Source: JAHZKN01 sp965250205
Lineage (GTDB): Bacteria > Pseudomonadota > Alphaproteobacteria > Rhizobiales > Hyphomicrobiaceae
Direction of reading: 5' to 3'
NCBI GenBank assembly: GCA_965250205.1
Contig: CBDFNK010000023.1
Coordinates: 434,001-498,000 of the forward strand
DNA: 64,000 bases
Below, piece after piece: positions 1 to 8,559 of the stretch. A program made the translations under genes and the position numbers. Below the pieces are notes generated by a model. It saw nothing but the letters and a program-made list of their open reading frames with translations. It did not search any database and was not told the origin of the DNA. Numbering within the stretch: position 1 is the stretch's first letter; each line of letters begins with the position of its first letter.

Positions 1-14
1 CCAGGGGGCTGTTG

Positions 15-887
15 ATGCGCAGACGTTTTCTATTGGTGTGCAATCGTTCGGCAGGGCGCGGCGGGCAGGACCGTGTCGAGGCCGTGGTTGGTGAACTTGA
101 GGGGCGCGGCTGTGATGTTGAGTGGTCGTCTGATGACCATCGCGACATATTAGATAATGCTGATGCGCTTAAAACCTATGATGCCGTGATTGCAGCTGGC
201 GGAGACGGCACAATTCGTCGCTTGGTCGCCACCGAGGCTGGCCAGGCCGTTCCCCTAGGCGTCATCCCCAATGGTACTGGCAATGTTTTGGCCCATGAGA
301 TTGGGCTGAGGCAGAGCCCTGTTTTAATCGCCGATGTGTTGATCGCAGGCCCGGAACACGTGGTCTCTTCGGCCCGTTTCGGTTCGAGTGTTTTTTTACT
401 GATGTTGGGATACGGCTTTGATGGCCAGATTATCCATCGCCTGGATATGAACCTCAAAGGTCGTATTGGTAAAGTTGCTTATGTCGGTGCTGTTATGTCA
501 ACGCTTGCGGAGCACCAGCCAACCTTCCAATTGATCGTCGATGGCAAAAAGCACTCCGCGACTTGGGCCGTGGTAGCGAATGCGCGCCGCTATGGTGGTG
601 GATTTATGCTGGCACCGCAGGCGGGCATTACCAAACGATCATTTCAAGTTGTTTTGTTCCAGTCGGCATCGCGCCTGGTTCGCATCAGACAGTTATGGGC
701 GTTAGCCACTGGGCATATTCACTCGGCGCCGATGACAAAAACGATTGCGGGTAGCGACATTCGCTTTGAGGGCGCCCCGAATTCCATCAAAGCTCAAGCC
801 GATGGCGATCCCCTTGATGTCTGTCCAACCCATATCACCGCCGGACGCACGTTGCGCTTGATCGTACCCAATCGTTTTTTGCGCTAG
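15..887 (+). CDS. Diacylglycerol kinase catalytic-domain protein (YegS/LCB5-type lipid kinase)
   Basis: A 290-aa protein of the DAGK_cat family, which phosphorylates lipid alcohols such as diacylglycerol or sphingoid bases. The nucleotide-binding signature GGDGT is at residues 62-66. It is followed by LGVIPNGTGN at 81-90, the family's second glycine-rich motif; the usual GNDFA reads GNVLA here. The length is normal for bacterial members (about 290-310 aa). I prefer ATG at 15 over the TTG at 12 because GGGGG lies just upstream. The TAG stop (885-887) is also the first TAG of a TAGAGCACG repeat. The left neighbour is outside the window. The substrate cannot be deduced from sequence. Confidence 0.85.
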   Translation: MRRRFLLVCNRSAGRGGQDRVEAVVGELEGRGCDVEWSSDDHRDILDNADALKTYDAVIAAGGDGTIRRLVATEAGQAVPLGVIPNGTGNVLAHEIGLRQSPVLIADVLIAGPEHVVSSARFGSSVFLLMLGYGFDGQIIHRLDMNLKGRIGKVAYVGAVMSTLAEHQPTFQLIVDGKKHSATWAVVANARRYGGGFMLAPQAGITKRSFQVVLFQSASRLVRIRQLWALATGHIHSAPMTKTIAGSDIRFEGAPNSIKAQADGDPLDVCPTHITAGRTLRLIVPNRFLR

Positions 888-1000
888 AGCACGCCTAGCG
901 TTCATGTTCGTGTTTTCAACACTGGGTAAACTGGTGTTGGGCGCAAACGCAGATTAATTGCTTTAACTCTTTGATTCCAATCACTGCGCAGGCTTGTGTT
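885..1000. repeat. Fragments of two intergenic palindrome families
   Basis: Position 885 begins TAGAGCACGCC, the left arm of the short hairpin found complete at 40287-40329 and 49180-49221; its right arm is missing here. At 916-940 lies CAACACTGGGTAAAC followed by tgGTGTTGG, which is hairpin II of the tandem array at 40066-40246. At about 976-1000 a degenerate piece resembles the first array unit (actgcgcaggcttgtg). No coding signal is seen in 888-1238. Confidence 0.65.
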
Positions 1001-1004
1001 TGAT

Positions 1005-1150
1005 CTACAGTGTCGCGCCTTTTCTTGTACACACTAAAGCTATTTGCGCGACGCTCTATCCCATGGCTCGATCTCATGACCCTATCCCAAGACTGGCGAT
1101 CAACTTATCTGCTCAAAGTCGCAATTCCAACTTTTCGCAGGTTGATCTAG
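1005..1150 (-). repeat. Two-hairpin intergenic element, family A, copy 1
   Basis: A 146-bp copy in reverse orientation, ending in GATCTAG at 1150 and starting with CTAC at 1005. Read on the minus strand it has the 5' hairpin (GATCAACCT...AGTTGATC), three GATAGAG-like units and the 3' hairpin (TAGAGCGTCGCGC pairing with GCGCGACACTGTA). Other copies start at 21617, 33200, 39874, 49022 and 59596. Confidence 0.85.
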
Positions 1151-1174
1151 CCTCTCTGACACTCCAAAAATCCC

Positions 1175-1209
1175 AAAAAAACACCAGCCCAAACTGATTT
1201 GGGCTGGTG
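1175..1209 (-). terminator. Rho-independent terminator of the 636-aa repeat protein gene
   Basis: CACCAGCCCAAA and TTTGGGCTGGTG form a perfect 12-bp stem around a 4-nt loop. On the minus strand the stem is followed by a run of seven T. It sits 30 bp past the stop codon of the gene ending at 1239, so it most likely terminates that transcript. Confidence 0.85.
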
Positions 1210-1238
1210 CGGTGGTGTTGCATGTTGCGGTGGTGCGT

Positions 1239-3149
1239 TTAGCGCAGACCCCAGACCTCTACGATCGCATCGCCGCGAAGGCTAAACTTAGTGCGATACT
1301 TGAGGTCGATACGCTGGATAAAGCGTTTGCGGCCTTTAAGGTCAAACGGTTGGCTTGAGCCACCACTGCTGATTTTGCCGTAGATTGGCACAGCTTCTGT
1401 CGTCCCATTCGCATAAGTGAGGGTCATGCCATAGAGCTTGACTTTGCTTTTGTGAACGCGAACCTGAACCGCTCTAAAGCGACCATAGCGTTTTCCAACA
1501 ATCATTGAATCGTTGTCCTTGGAAAACATCGCAGCCTTACGTGCACCGAGTCGGATCCATTTGCCGCGATTACTTGCACCACGGTTTCTGCCTCGCAGCC
1601 AGTCTTCGGCGTACTCACCGTAGACTTGCAGCAATGCCGTGTTGTTGCCCCATCGACGGCCTTTGGCACGGTAGGTGACAATAATTTCGCGAATAAAGCG
1701 ACCACTACTGCGGCGCCCTGTTTTGAGATCAATCGGAGGTGTGCCGTAGCCAGCTGGCACCAACAAATCGACGTCACGACGGTCACGCGTTCCGTTGCCG
1801 TAGACCACAGTTACATCTCTGATATGGATGTCGTTGCGTATGGCACGGAAGGTAATCCGGTCGAAGACACCAGCTTCTTTGCCAATTGGCAGAACTTGCC
1901 TTTCAGATCGTGTACCAACGGTTTCAGATCCAAACAAAACCCAGCCTTTAGGCACCGTTTGTTGTGATGCCCGCCGTGGAGGAGGTGTCGCGACTTGGCG
2001 AGCATCGCCGACACCCAGCACTTGCAGTCGTCCTCTTGGACCTCTGCGACGGCGGACTTCAACGCGGATGCGCTCAATTCTGCGCGCATTGCGGCCATCA
2101 AGGGGAATTGCGCGTGTCGCTTCGCCTGGGCGCAGGCGCTGGTCAATATCGACACGTTGGCGTCTCCCGTTTCCAAACACGATCACAACATCCTCAATCT
2201 TGATCGCCCGATCGAGGGCTTTGATGCGGATCTCGTCCCAGCGATTGCGTGAGTTGATGTTGTTGAAGAGCACATCTTCGGCACGTCGACCTGTGCGCTG
2301 TGTGTCGATAACCGAGTAGCGCGGTTCAATCCGTCGCAGAGGTGCGGCTTTGCCGGGCAAACCAAACAACTGCAAGGTGCCACGACCCTCGTCATAGGTA
2401 CGACGCTTGTTAACGACGACGCGGCGGATGCCGCGACTATTACCCTGCAGATCCAGGGGTTCCGACATGTAGCCAGGTGTCAATGTTTTGTAATAGCGAA
2501 TAGACTGCGTTTTGCCATTTCCAAATGTCACATCAATTGTTGAGATGCGGACGGGTTCACCAAGCGCACGGAGGCGAATATTATCAAACCTCCCTTTTGA
2601 ACCACCGACGTCAAATTCAACATCGCGGCTGCGGCTTCTGTGTCGCTCACTACCAATCAACTTGTTACCGCCGGTTTCATCCGGCAGTCCAAGTAGTTCA
2701 ACTTCACCGCGTTCACGTTGCCATGTGCGCCGCTTTGTTAAGATCACACGACGAATACTGCGGGCATCGCCTGTCAGATCCAGTGCTGGTGACACCTCGC
2801 CCGGTTGGATTGGCTGGTAGATATCAATCTGCTGAGATTTTCCGTTTCCGAAGATAACTTCCATGTTGGTAATACGCACAACCTTGCCGATTGCTCTAAT
2901 GCGTAACTGCGTAAATTGTCGTTGGCGGTTAGTGAGGTCAAAAACAATTCGACTTTCGTCATTGTAATTGCGCTTCCTGTCGAGAACCTTAAAGCGCTGG
3001 TCAAGCCGGCGTTGGTCAACCTGTTGGCGTTGGCCTCCGCCACCAAAGTAGATGGTGCCAAGGCCTGGAATATCGAAACTCCGCTGCGCAGCAGCTGGCG
3101 CTGCCGCTGTAACAACAGCGAATAAGGCGAATAGGGTCTGACGCAGCAC
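1239..3149 (-). CDS. Secreted protein with five ~110-aa beta-rich repeats
   Basis: A 636-aa exported protein with a signal peptide ending in AAAPAAAQ (about residue 22). The rest is five divergent repeats of 100-125 aa, at roughly 45-160, 161-275, 276-400, 401-525 and 526-636. Each contains a hydrophobic strand, a (V/I)xFGNG or YGNG/YANG turn, a P-G-x-x-x-x-x-DL segment, a basic R-R-I-x-x-K-R-R stretch and a terminal (V/L)x(V/L)xG(L/E). The pattern resembles the DUF2541-like repeats of alphaproteobacteria; that assignment is from memory and is not certain. The start is GTG, with GGGAGG six bases upstream. The next gene (3418-4665) is a paralogue in the same orientation. A secreted structural or ligand-binding role is possible, but no catalytic motif is visible. 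Confidence 0.8.
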   Translation of the reverse strand: MLRQTLFALFAVVTAAAPAAAQRSFDIPGLGTIYFGGGGQRQQVDQRRLDQRFKVLDRKRNYNDESRIVFDLTNRQRQFTQLRIRAIGKVVRITNMEVIFGNGKSQQIDIYQPIQPGEVSPALDLTGDARSIRRVILTKRRTWQRERGEVELLGLPDETGGNKLIGSERHRSRSRDVEFDVGGSKGRFDNIRLRALGEPVRISTIDVTFGNGKTQSIRYYKTLTPGYMSEPLDLQGNSRGIRRVVVNKRRTYDEGRGTLQLFGLPGKAAPLRRIEPRYSVIDTQRTGRRAEDVLFNNINSRNRWDEIRIKALDRAIKIEDVVIVFGNGRRQRVDIDQRLRPGEATRAIPLDGRNARRIERIRVEVRRRRGPRGRLQVLGVGDARQVATPPPRRASQQTVPKGWVLFGSETVGTRSERQVLPIGKEAGVFDRITFRAIRNDIHIRDVTVVYGNGTRDRRDVDLLVPAGYGTPPIDLKTGRRSSGRFIREIIVTYRAKGRRWGNNTALLQVYGEYAEDWLRGRNRGASNRGKWIRLGARKAAMFSKDNDSMIVGKRYGRFRAVQVRVHKSKVKLYGMTLTYANGTTEAVPIYGKISSGGSSQPFDLKGRKRFIQRIDLKYRTKFSLRGDAIVEVWGLR

Positions 3150-3417
3150 GGCGTGCCTCCCGGGAGCATATGTTATTGTTTGCAGTTGGCAATCAGGGCC
3201 GACTGCTACGAGGTCCGAGGCCTATGAATTTTTTCAGACACAGACATACGGTCAGTGCGGACAATAGCGGAGTGGCGTGCTCAAAAAAAGACAATTGAAC
3301 CCGATAAGAGCATTTAGTTTCTGGAGATTAGTGAGATCGTTGCCACAACGCTCGAGACTTCAGGCAGTCAGTTTGCAGTGCCGAAGAGCTGCTGCTAACA
3401 ATTTGAAATCATTAAGT

Positions 3418-4665
3418 TTAATGACGACCCCAAACCTCAACCACGGCTGTGCCATTGCCTCTTCCGAAGAATAAGCGCGAGCGATATTTGGCCACAATTT
3501 TGGCGATGGCAGCGCGTCCGTTGGGCAAAGCAAGTGGGCCAACGCTCTGACCTGGATCGACGCGTTGGGTTAGTTTGAAGACCTCAGAATGTCCGTTTTG
3601 ATAAACGACACGCACTTCACGCAGTGTAATCGAGCGATCCCGAACCTTGAGTCTCAGTTCTTTAAATCCACCTTTGTTATGGCCCACTTTTATGGTGTCA
3701 GTGTCATAACCGACGGTACCTGCTGTTTCGGCACCAAGTAAAACCCAACCTTTATTGTACTTGCGTCCGTCACCGGCTGGATCTAGCCAATTTTCAGCGT
3801 ATTGCCCACTGACTTCAATGCGTGCCCGGCTTTGGCTGCCCTTTTTTGCCCGGTAAATCAGTACGATCTTATCGATAAAGCGCTTCGGGCGCACCTCAAA
3901 CCATTCCGATGACGTCCCCTTCTTGATGTTGGTGGAGAAGGGAACGAATTGTTTTGTACCATCGGCGTAGTCGATGCGCACATCGCGTACAAAAACGTTA
4001 TTGCCATGGACGTTGAGGCGCAAGTGGCTAAACCGCCCAATCTCGCGGCCAATTTTAATTTCATCTCGATCAACATTGAATCCAACGGTGCGATAGCCAA
4101 ACAAGACGTTATGGTCGCCTGGGTCTGCTGGAAGCCCAGCTCTATTGCCACCACGACGTGTCAAACGTGCTTCGCGACGGGTTTGTGTTCCCAGTAATTC
4201 TAGCTGCGCGGTTCCAGCGCGGCGACGGCGTCTCGTCGGTCGAATATCCGCAATGACTTTGTCGACAAATTTGAGCTTGTTATCTTTGTTTAATAGCTTG
4301 GTGCGTTCCCCAGAGCGCAGGCTAAATGCACGCCTGATCCGATCAGAAGATCCATCGGAGTAGACGATACGCAGGCCGCGAAATTGAATGCGCGCGCCAC
4401 GGTTGATGAGGCGAATGTTGCGAAACGCGCCGCGCGCTTTGCGTGCATCCATGACAACCTGTTTGGATTTGGTTGAAACAGATTGAGAGATAATGACCCG
4501 TGTGCTGGAACGTTGGGCATTGGAATCTTGGGCCAAGACAGTGGTGAAGATCGCTGCGATCAACATCATGGCACTAAAGCCGTGCCAAAAAGAAGAGCGG
4601 TGCAGGCCATGATCCCAAGATTGCGAAACAGAATTTGGAATCGTTTGAAGTTGGGGTGCGCTCAT
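3418..4665 (-). CDS. Exported protein with three ~110-aa beta-rich repeats, paralogue of the downstream gene
   Basis: A 415-aa protein with an N-terminal hydrophobic segment at about residues 33-45 and a likely cleavage near residue 50 (DSNAQ). Three repeats of the kind found in the neighbouring 636-aa protein follow: about 55-160, 185-300 and 305-415. Shared features are the D-x-I-K-x-G segment, G-x-F-x-x-(L/I)-R-L, YxDG or YQNG turns, and an ending VEVWG that both proteins share at their C-terminus. The first 32 residues before the hydrophobic segment are long for a signal peptide; a start at Met33 would give a short one. The pair lies in tandem with a 268-bp gap, consistent with duplication. 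Function unknown. Confidence 0.78.
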   Translation of the reverse strand: MSAPQLQTIPNSVSQSWDHGLHRSSFWHGFSAMMLIAAIFTTVLAQDSNAQRSSTRVIISQSVSTKSKQVVMDARKARGAFRNIRLINRGARIQFRGLRIVYSDGSSDRIRRAFSLRSGERTKLLNKDNKLKFVDKVIADIRPTRRRRRAGTAQLELLGTQTRREARLTRRGGNRAGLPADPGDHNVLFGYRTVGFNVDRDEIKIGREIGRFSHLRLNVHGNNVFVRDVRIDYADGTKQFVPFSTNIKKGTSSEWFEVRPKRFIDKIVLIYRAKKGSQSRARIEVSGQYAENWLDPAGDGRKYNKGWVLLGAETAGTVGYDTDTIKVGHNKGGFKELRLKVRDRSITLREVRVVYQNGHSEVFKLTQRVDPGQSVGPLALPNGRAAIAKIVAKYRSRLFFGRGNGTAVVEVWGRH

Positions 4666-5056
4666 CGGGAAAATTTTCTCTCGTCATCGGGTGAGGTGTT
4701 CATCTTTGTCCAAGTCCTAACAACTGTCATCACGTCTGTCACCATAAGGCAGTTTAGAAGCGGACAAAGCGCTGAGTATGCAACCCAAGAGCAACCACTA
4801 TCTCATCTGTCATAGATCAGTCGATCTCCTGCATTAGGTCCTGCTACCGCGTCTGTCTGCGTGTTGGCCAAGTTGAGGTTTGGATTGGGTGGCCAAATTC
4901 TCGGCCTAAAATGAGAGCCGATTTATGGCAGTCTGGCGTCTGCAGGATTTGCAGCATGCTTTGTGGTGATGCATAGATGCGCCTAGCGATGTTTCGCAGT
5001 TTGTGCCGTGAGTGTGGTCGTCGCATGCCCAGTATCAACGACAAGTTTAGAGAAAG
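4666..5056. other. Divergent intergenic region
   Basis: This 391-bp stretch separates the minus-strand repeat protein from the plus-strand FAD dehydrogenase. It must hold both promoters, but I could not assign convincing -35/-10 pairs. No open frame here looks coding, and none of the repeat families of the window occurs. Confidence 0.5.
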
Positions 5057-6490
5057 ATGGCCAGTGTGTCAGAGCCAAGCGTGACTGCTTCATCTGTAAA
5101 AATGAGGGTTTCAAAAGAGGCCGTCTCGGCGGCGCTGGCTGAGATCGAGCAGCGTGTTCCGGGTTGTGTCTTGCGTGATGAAGCGGCCTGTGCCGTGCGT
5201 GCCAACAGGTTGACGTGGATTACACCTGAGCCCCCAGATGGGGTCGTCCTGCCACGCGCGACCGCCGATGTCGCAGCGATCGTAGCCATTGCGCGAAAAC
5301 ACTTGGTACCGCTTATTGGATTTGGCGGCGGAACCTCCCTTGAAGGTCACGTCAACGCACCGTTAGGTGGCCTATCAGTTGATTTTTCGAAAATGAACAG
5401 CATTCGTGCGCTTAACACGCGTGACTTCAACATACGCGTTGAAGCGGGCGTTAGTCTTCAAGACCTCAACAAATATCTGGCGGACACGTCAGTGTTTTTT
5501 AGCGTTGACCCGGGCGCGGGAGAAGCAACTCTTGGCGGCATGGCGGCAACCCGCGCCTCTGGCACTAACACAGTGCGTTATGGGACGATGCGCGAGAATG
5601 TGCTGTCCGTTGAAGTGGTGATGAGCGACGGGCGTATTATTGAAACAGCGACTGCGGCACCAAAATCTGCAGCGGGTTATGATCTCACACATTTGATGGT
5701 CGGGTCTGAAGGTACTTTGGGCTTGATCACTCAATTGACGCTAAAGGTTCATCCCATACCGCAAGAAACCGCGGTCGTGGTGGCGGGATTTAGAACGCTG
5801 GATGCGGCTTGTGACGCAGTGATAGCAGCCATGGGAAAGGGCCTCAGGCCAGCGCGTATTGAATTGCTGGATGATAAAATGTTGCGCGCTGTCAATCTTC
5901 ATTCTGGAACGGAGCTTGCTGAAACACCGACATTGTTTGTCGAATTTCATGGCCGCAAGGGCGAGGCGCACGCGTCGCTCCAGGATTTCAAACTGATTGT
6001 GGAACAGCATCAGGTGATAACGCTTGAAGTCGCCAGTGATGCGGCCCAACAGGCCAATCTTTGGCAGGCGCGCCACGATGCATTTTACGCCCTCGGGTCT
6101 GTTTGGCCGGGAGCAACGGTATTGGCCACGGATGTCTGTGTTCCAATTTCCAGGTTGGCCGAGGCGATCGCGGAGGCACAAAAGGATATTGCGCGGGCGG
6201 GGTTAAACGCACCGATCGTTGGCCATGTGGGGGATGGAAATTTTCACGTCTTACCGGCTTTTGACAACGCCAACGAAAGTCAGCGTCGCGCCGTTTCAGA
6301 GCTCCTTGGAAACTTGGTTGCAACCGCCCATGAATTTGGTGGAACATGCTCCGGCGAACACGGTATAGGGCAAGGCAAGATTGAGTTTCTGAAGCAAGAA
6401 GCCGGTCCAGGTATTGCAGTGATGAAGTCATTGAAGCGTGCCCTCGACCCACTGAACATTCTCAATCCAGGAAAAGTTGTGAAGCTTTAG
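5057..6490 (+). CDS. FAD-linked D-lactate / glycolate-type dehydrogenase (GlcD/DLD family)
   Basis: A 477-aa flavoenzyme with an N-terminal PCMH-type FAD-binding domain (about residues 35-225) and a C-terminal FAD-oxidase cap domain (about 225-475). Diagnostic segments are the FAD loop IGFGGGTSLEGH near residue 95, GVSLQDLN, the metal/substrate segment GHVGDGNFH and the C-terminal GTCSGEHGIGQGK. The family oxidises 2-hydroxy acids (D-lactate, glycolate, D-2-hydroxyglutarate), passing electrons to cytochrome c or quinone; the substrate cannot be chosen from sequence alone. It has no signal peptide. The gene stands alone. Its last two codons and stop lie within a 32-bp sequence repeated exactly at 7415-7446. 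Confidence 0.88.
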   Translation: MASVSEPSVTASSVKMRVSKEAVSAALAEIEQRVPGCVLRDEAACAVRANRLTWITPEPPDGVVLPRATADVAAIVAIARKHLVPLIGFGGGTSLEGHVNAPLGGLSVDFSKMNSIRALNTRDFNIRVEAGVSLQDLNKYLADTSVFFSVDPGAGEATLGGMAATRASGTNTVRYGTMRENVLSVEVVMSDGRIIETATAAPKSAAGYDLTHLMVGSEGTLGLITQLTLKVHPIPQETAVVVAGFRTLDAACDAVIAAMGKGLRPARIELLDDKMLRAVNLHSGTELAETPTLFVEFHGRKGEAHASLQDFKLIVEQHQVITLEVASDAAQQANLWQARHDAFYALGSVWPGATVLATDVCVPISRLAEAIAEAQKDIARAGLNAPIVGHVGDGNFHVLPAFDNANESQRRAVSELLGNLVATAHEFGGTCSGEHGIGQGKIEFLKQEAGPGIAVMKSLKRALDPLNILNPGKVVKL

Positions 6491-6515
6491 CGACATTGCG
6501 CATTGTTTGGTGTTT
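6484..6515 (+). repeat. 32-bp exact direct repeat, left copy
   Basis: The sequence gctttagcgacattgcgc and the next 14 bases (ending ggtgttt) recur identically at 7415-7446. This copy includes the last two codons and the stop of the FAD dehydrogenase. The two copies bracket about 0.9 kb containing a palindrome and the Cys-repeat gene. Confidence 0.95.
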
Positions 6516-6538
6516 AAACGCATGTTGCGAAACTCAAA

Positions 6539-6580
6539 ATCACACTGCATTGAATTGGTATCAATTCAATGCAGTGTGAT
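6539..6580. terminator. 42-bp perfect palindrome, probable terminator / intergenic repeat
   Basis: A 19-bp perfect stem (ATCACACTGCATTGAATTG and its complement) encloses the loop GTAT. It lies 49 bp after the stop of the dehydrogenase and could act as a terminator, but no T-run follows directly. A related palindrome with the same GTAT loop, ending TGATCTA, lies after pbpC at 57142-57193, so this is more likely a dispersed repeat family. Confidence 0.75.
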
Positions 6581-6788
6581 TTGATCTACTTCAAAGATAT
6601 AGCGCGACCTGTCAGTGTTCGATTAAACGGGAGGTTTTGCTAAGATCTGATGTGCGTTTTTTTTTGAGGTCAGAGGTCAGAGCCGCACGCAAGTGCAGCA
6701 CTTGCGAACACGTGGCTGCACCTTGCCGCAGTGGTTGGGCAAACGTTATTGCGCAGTTCGCAGTTCGCAGTGCGGAGGCGTCCGAGCT

Positions 6789-7223
6789 TTAGTAATCGTT
6801 TTGGCAGTCTTGGATCGCATTCGGTTGGTTCATACAGGCATACCACTTATAAGTCCGACGACCGTAAAACCTTGCGCACTCGCGGCGCCAAAATTTGCAC
6901 GAGTGTTGACGGGGCGCTTCGTCGCGCGAATAAGACCTATCGTGGCGACGGTGCGCTCTATTGCAATCTCTTATTGCACCGGGCTGGTTCATGCAGGCGT
7001 TCCATTTGTAGGTTCCGTAGCCATAGAGCCTGATACATTCCTGTTTCCAATATTGGCACTGGTTTCCGCGATGGCGCCTGCCGTACTTTACTTTCTCGAT
7101 CATAGATTGCGAGACGCGTTGTGCATCTGACTGAGCACTACCAACGAGTGAAGTTGCGTTAGCACCTGAGAAAAAGACTGTGCCCAACAACAGGGCTAGG
7201 AAAAATGCATTGATTTTGGGCAT
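6789..7223 (-). CDS. Small secreted protein with two tandem Cys/Trp repeats
   Basis: A 144-aa protein with a signal peptide (hydrophobic residues 6-20, likely cleavage after ANA at 21-23). Two near-identical modules follow, at 56-87 and 109-140. Both have exactly the spacing C-x6-C-x13-C-x9-C and share the core TYKWxACMNQPxAIxDC. Eight cysteines in an even pattern suggest two disulfide-bonded modules. The linker (88-108) is rich in Arg and His, and the mature protein looks strongly basic. I do not recognise the family. It sits inside a segment bounded by 32-bp direct repeats. A role as a secreted binding or antimicrobial-like peptide is possible but unsupported. Confidence 0.75.
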   Translation of the reverse strand: MPKINAFFLALLLGTVFFSGANATSLVGSAQSDAQRVSQSMIEKVKYGRRHRGNQCQYWKQECIRLYGYGTYKWNACMNQPGAIRDCNRAHRRHDRSYSRDEAPRQHSCKFWRRECARFYGRRTYKWYACMNQPNAIQDCQNDY

Positions 7224-7668
7224 TGGATCGAAAACTCCCTAAATGGCGCGTCAGCTTCCCTGGCGAATTTACTGTTAGCGTGGCTGAATCTTTCTGAACA
7301 TAGGATGAACCACAATTAATGGCTATCGCAGAAACAGCTAACATCATTTGGAACAGTGATAGCTACCAAAACCGCTGTTCTTCGGGGCTAGGTGCCCTTG
7401 CAACGCAAGGCTGTGCTTTAGCGACATTGCGCATTGTTTGGTGTTTGCGCTTCTCAGCCCTAGTGCGTGTGGTCAGCACGCCGCGCGGTTCAGGCCGGGG
7501 CATGTCGCAATCTCTCTTTAACGCTTTTATCGGTTGAGGTTTGCACATCCTTTAGCTCTTTGCGTTAGGCCCAAGGGGGATTTGGGGTGCCAACGGGACT
7601 TTCCAGTCCAGCGCAGTCACACCACGACATATTGATGACGTATCTTTTTATTTGGGCGGGACACCACA
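7224..7668. other. Intergenic region with right copy of the 32-bp repeat
   Basis: A non-coding stretch between the divergent Cys-repeat gene and the lyase-like gene. It contains the 32-bp direct repeat copy (7415-7446). No coding frame was accepted; weak short frames here lack ribosome binding sites. Confidence 0.5.
7415..7446 (+). repeat. 32-bp exact direct repeat, right copy
   Basis: Identical to 6484-6515, including the seven bases (gctttag) that form the end of the FAD dehydrogenase gene in the left copy. Flanks on both sides differ, so the identity is limited to 32 bp. Confidence 0.95.
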
Positions 7669-8559
7669 ATGGGCAACTCAACAAGCCTTACTCTTAAAGC
7701 AAACTTGATTGGCGTGGCGGCCATTGTAATTGCAGGCGCCTATTTTGCTTATGATCTAACGCACACCAAAGAGGAAAAGCCATGTTTTGGATTTTATCCT
7801 CCCGCTGTTTCTCTCAATCTTAAAAAAGGCAATGGTGAATTACTCACGCCAGAGGCGTTGCAAGGTCGTTCCCGGTCTCAGGATTGGGGCTTGATCGAGA
7901 AACTCAAAGTTGAACGGACTAAAGGTGCACCTGCTGCGAGTGTGTTTACCTTCAACCTGACAAAAGACGATGTGTCCTCCAGTTTAAACAAAAAGGGTGG
8001 TGCGAGTTTCCCGTGGCGGCCGTCCCAACTCAACGGTGCCACCTCGGTTTGCTTTGCCTACAACGTCTGGATCCCACAAGGCTTTGAATTTGCCGCTGGT
8101 GGCATTTTGCCCGGCGTTGCATCACGGCTCAATCTGCAACGTGATGAGACAGACTCAGACGATGACGGCGAACTTGTTCGCAGATTACGGGCCCACCTAA
8201 CATGGTCAAAAGCAGGACAGTTAGGGTTCGTTGCCTTTGATCCGAGCGCCAAGCACAGCAATGACCGATTGGTTTTACGCACTAAGAATACACTAGTTCG
8301 CGGTCGCTGGCACCGCCTGGAACAGGAACTGATCCTCAACGGTCCCGATAAGAGAAACGGTAAGGTACGTTTGTGGGTTGATGGTGATCTGATCCTTGAT
8401 GAAAAATCCGTCGTGCTTCGCAAGACGGGCGATGCCAAGTTTTATACAGCGCTCTATCATGTTTCGCATGGCACGCCGTTCGGCAACGGGAACGGGAACG
8501 TCAAGTTAAACAAAGACAGTACCATTCGCATCTCGCCAATGGAATTTTCCTGGAAGTAG
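7669..8559 (+). CDS. Membrane-anchored polysaccharide-lyase-like (PL14-type fold) protein
   Basis: A 296-aa protein with one N-terminal membrane segment or signal anchor (about residues 10-27). The extracytoplasmic domain resembles the polysaccharide lyase 14 / glucuronan-lyase beta jelly roll. Visible landmarks are FEFAAGGILPGVASRLN (family: GGKLPGL), R-x-H-L-T-W near residue 173, GRWHRLEQELILNG (family: W..ie..v.lN) and KVRLWVDGDLILDE. The ATG start is preceded by GGGCGGGA. It stands alone, so a link to exopolysaccharide metabolism is inference. A non-catalytic carbohydrate-binding role is also possible because the catalytic residues were not verified. Confidence 0.6.
   Translation: MGNSTSLTLKANLIGVAAIVIAGAYFAYDLTHTKEEKPCFGFYPPAVSLNLKKGNGELLTPEALQGRSRSQDWGLIEKLKVERTKGAPAASVFTFNLTKDDVSSSLNKKGGASFPWRPSQLNGATSVCFAYNVWIPQGFEFAAGGILPGVASRLNLQRDETDSDDDGELVRRLRAHLTWSKAGQLGFVAFDPSAKHSNDRLVLRTKNTLVRGRWHRLEQELILNGPDKRNGKVRLWVDGDLILDEKSVVLRKTGDAKFYTALYHVSHGTPFGNGNGNVKLNKDSTIRISPMEFSWK

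Noticed and set aside
994..1197. 67-codon plus-strand frame
   Set aside because: It lies entirely within repeat element copy 1 and the following terminator and has no ribosome binding site.
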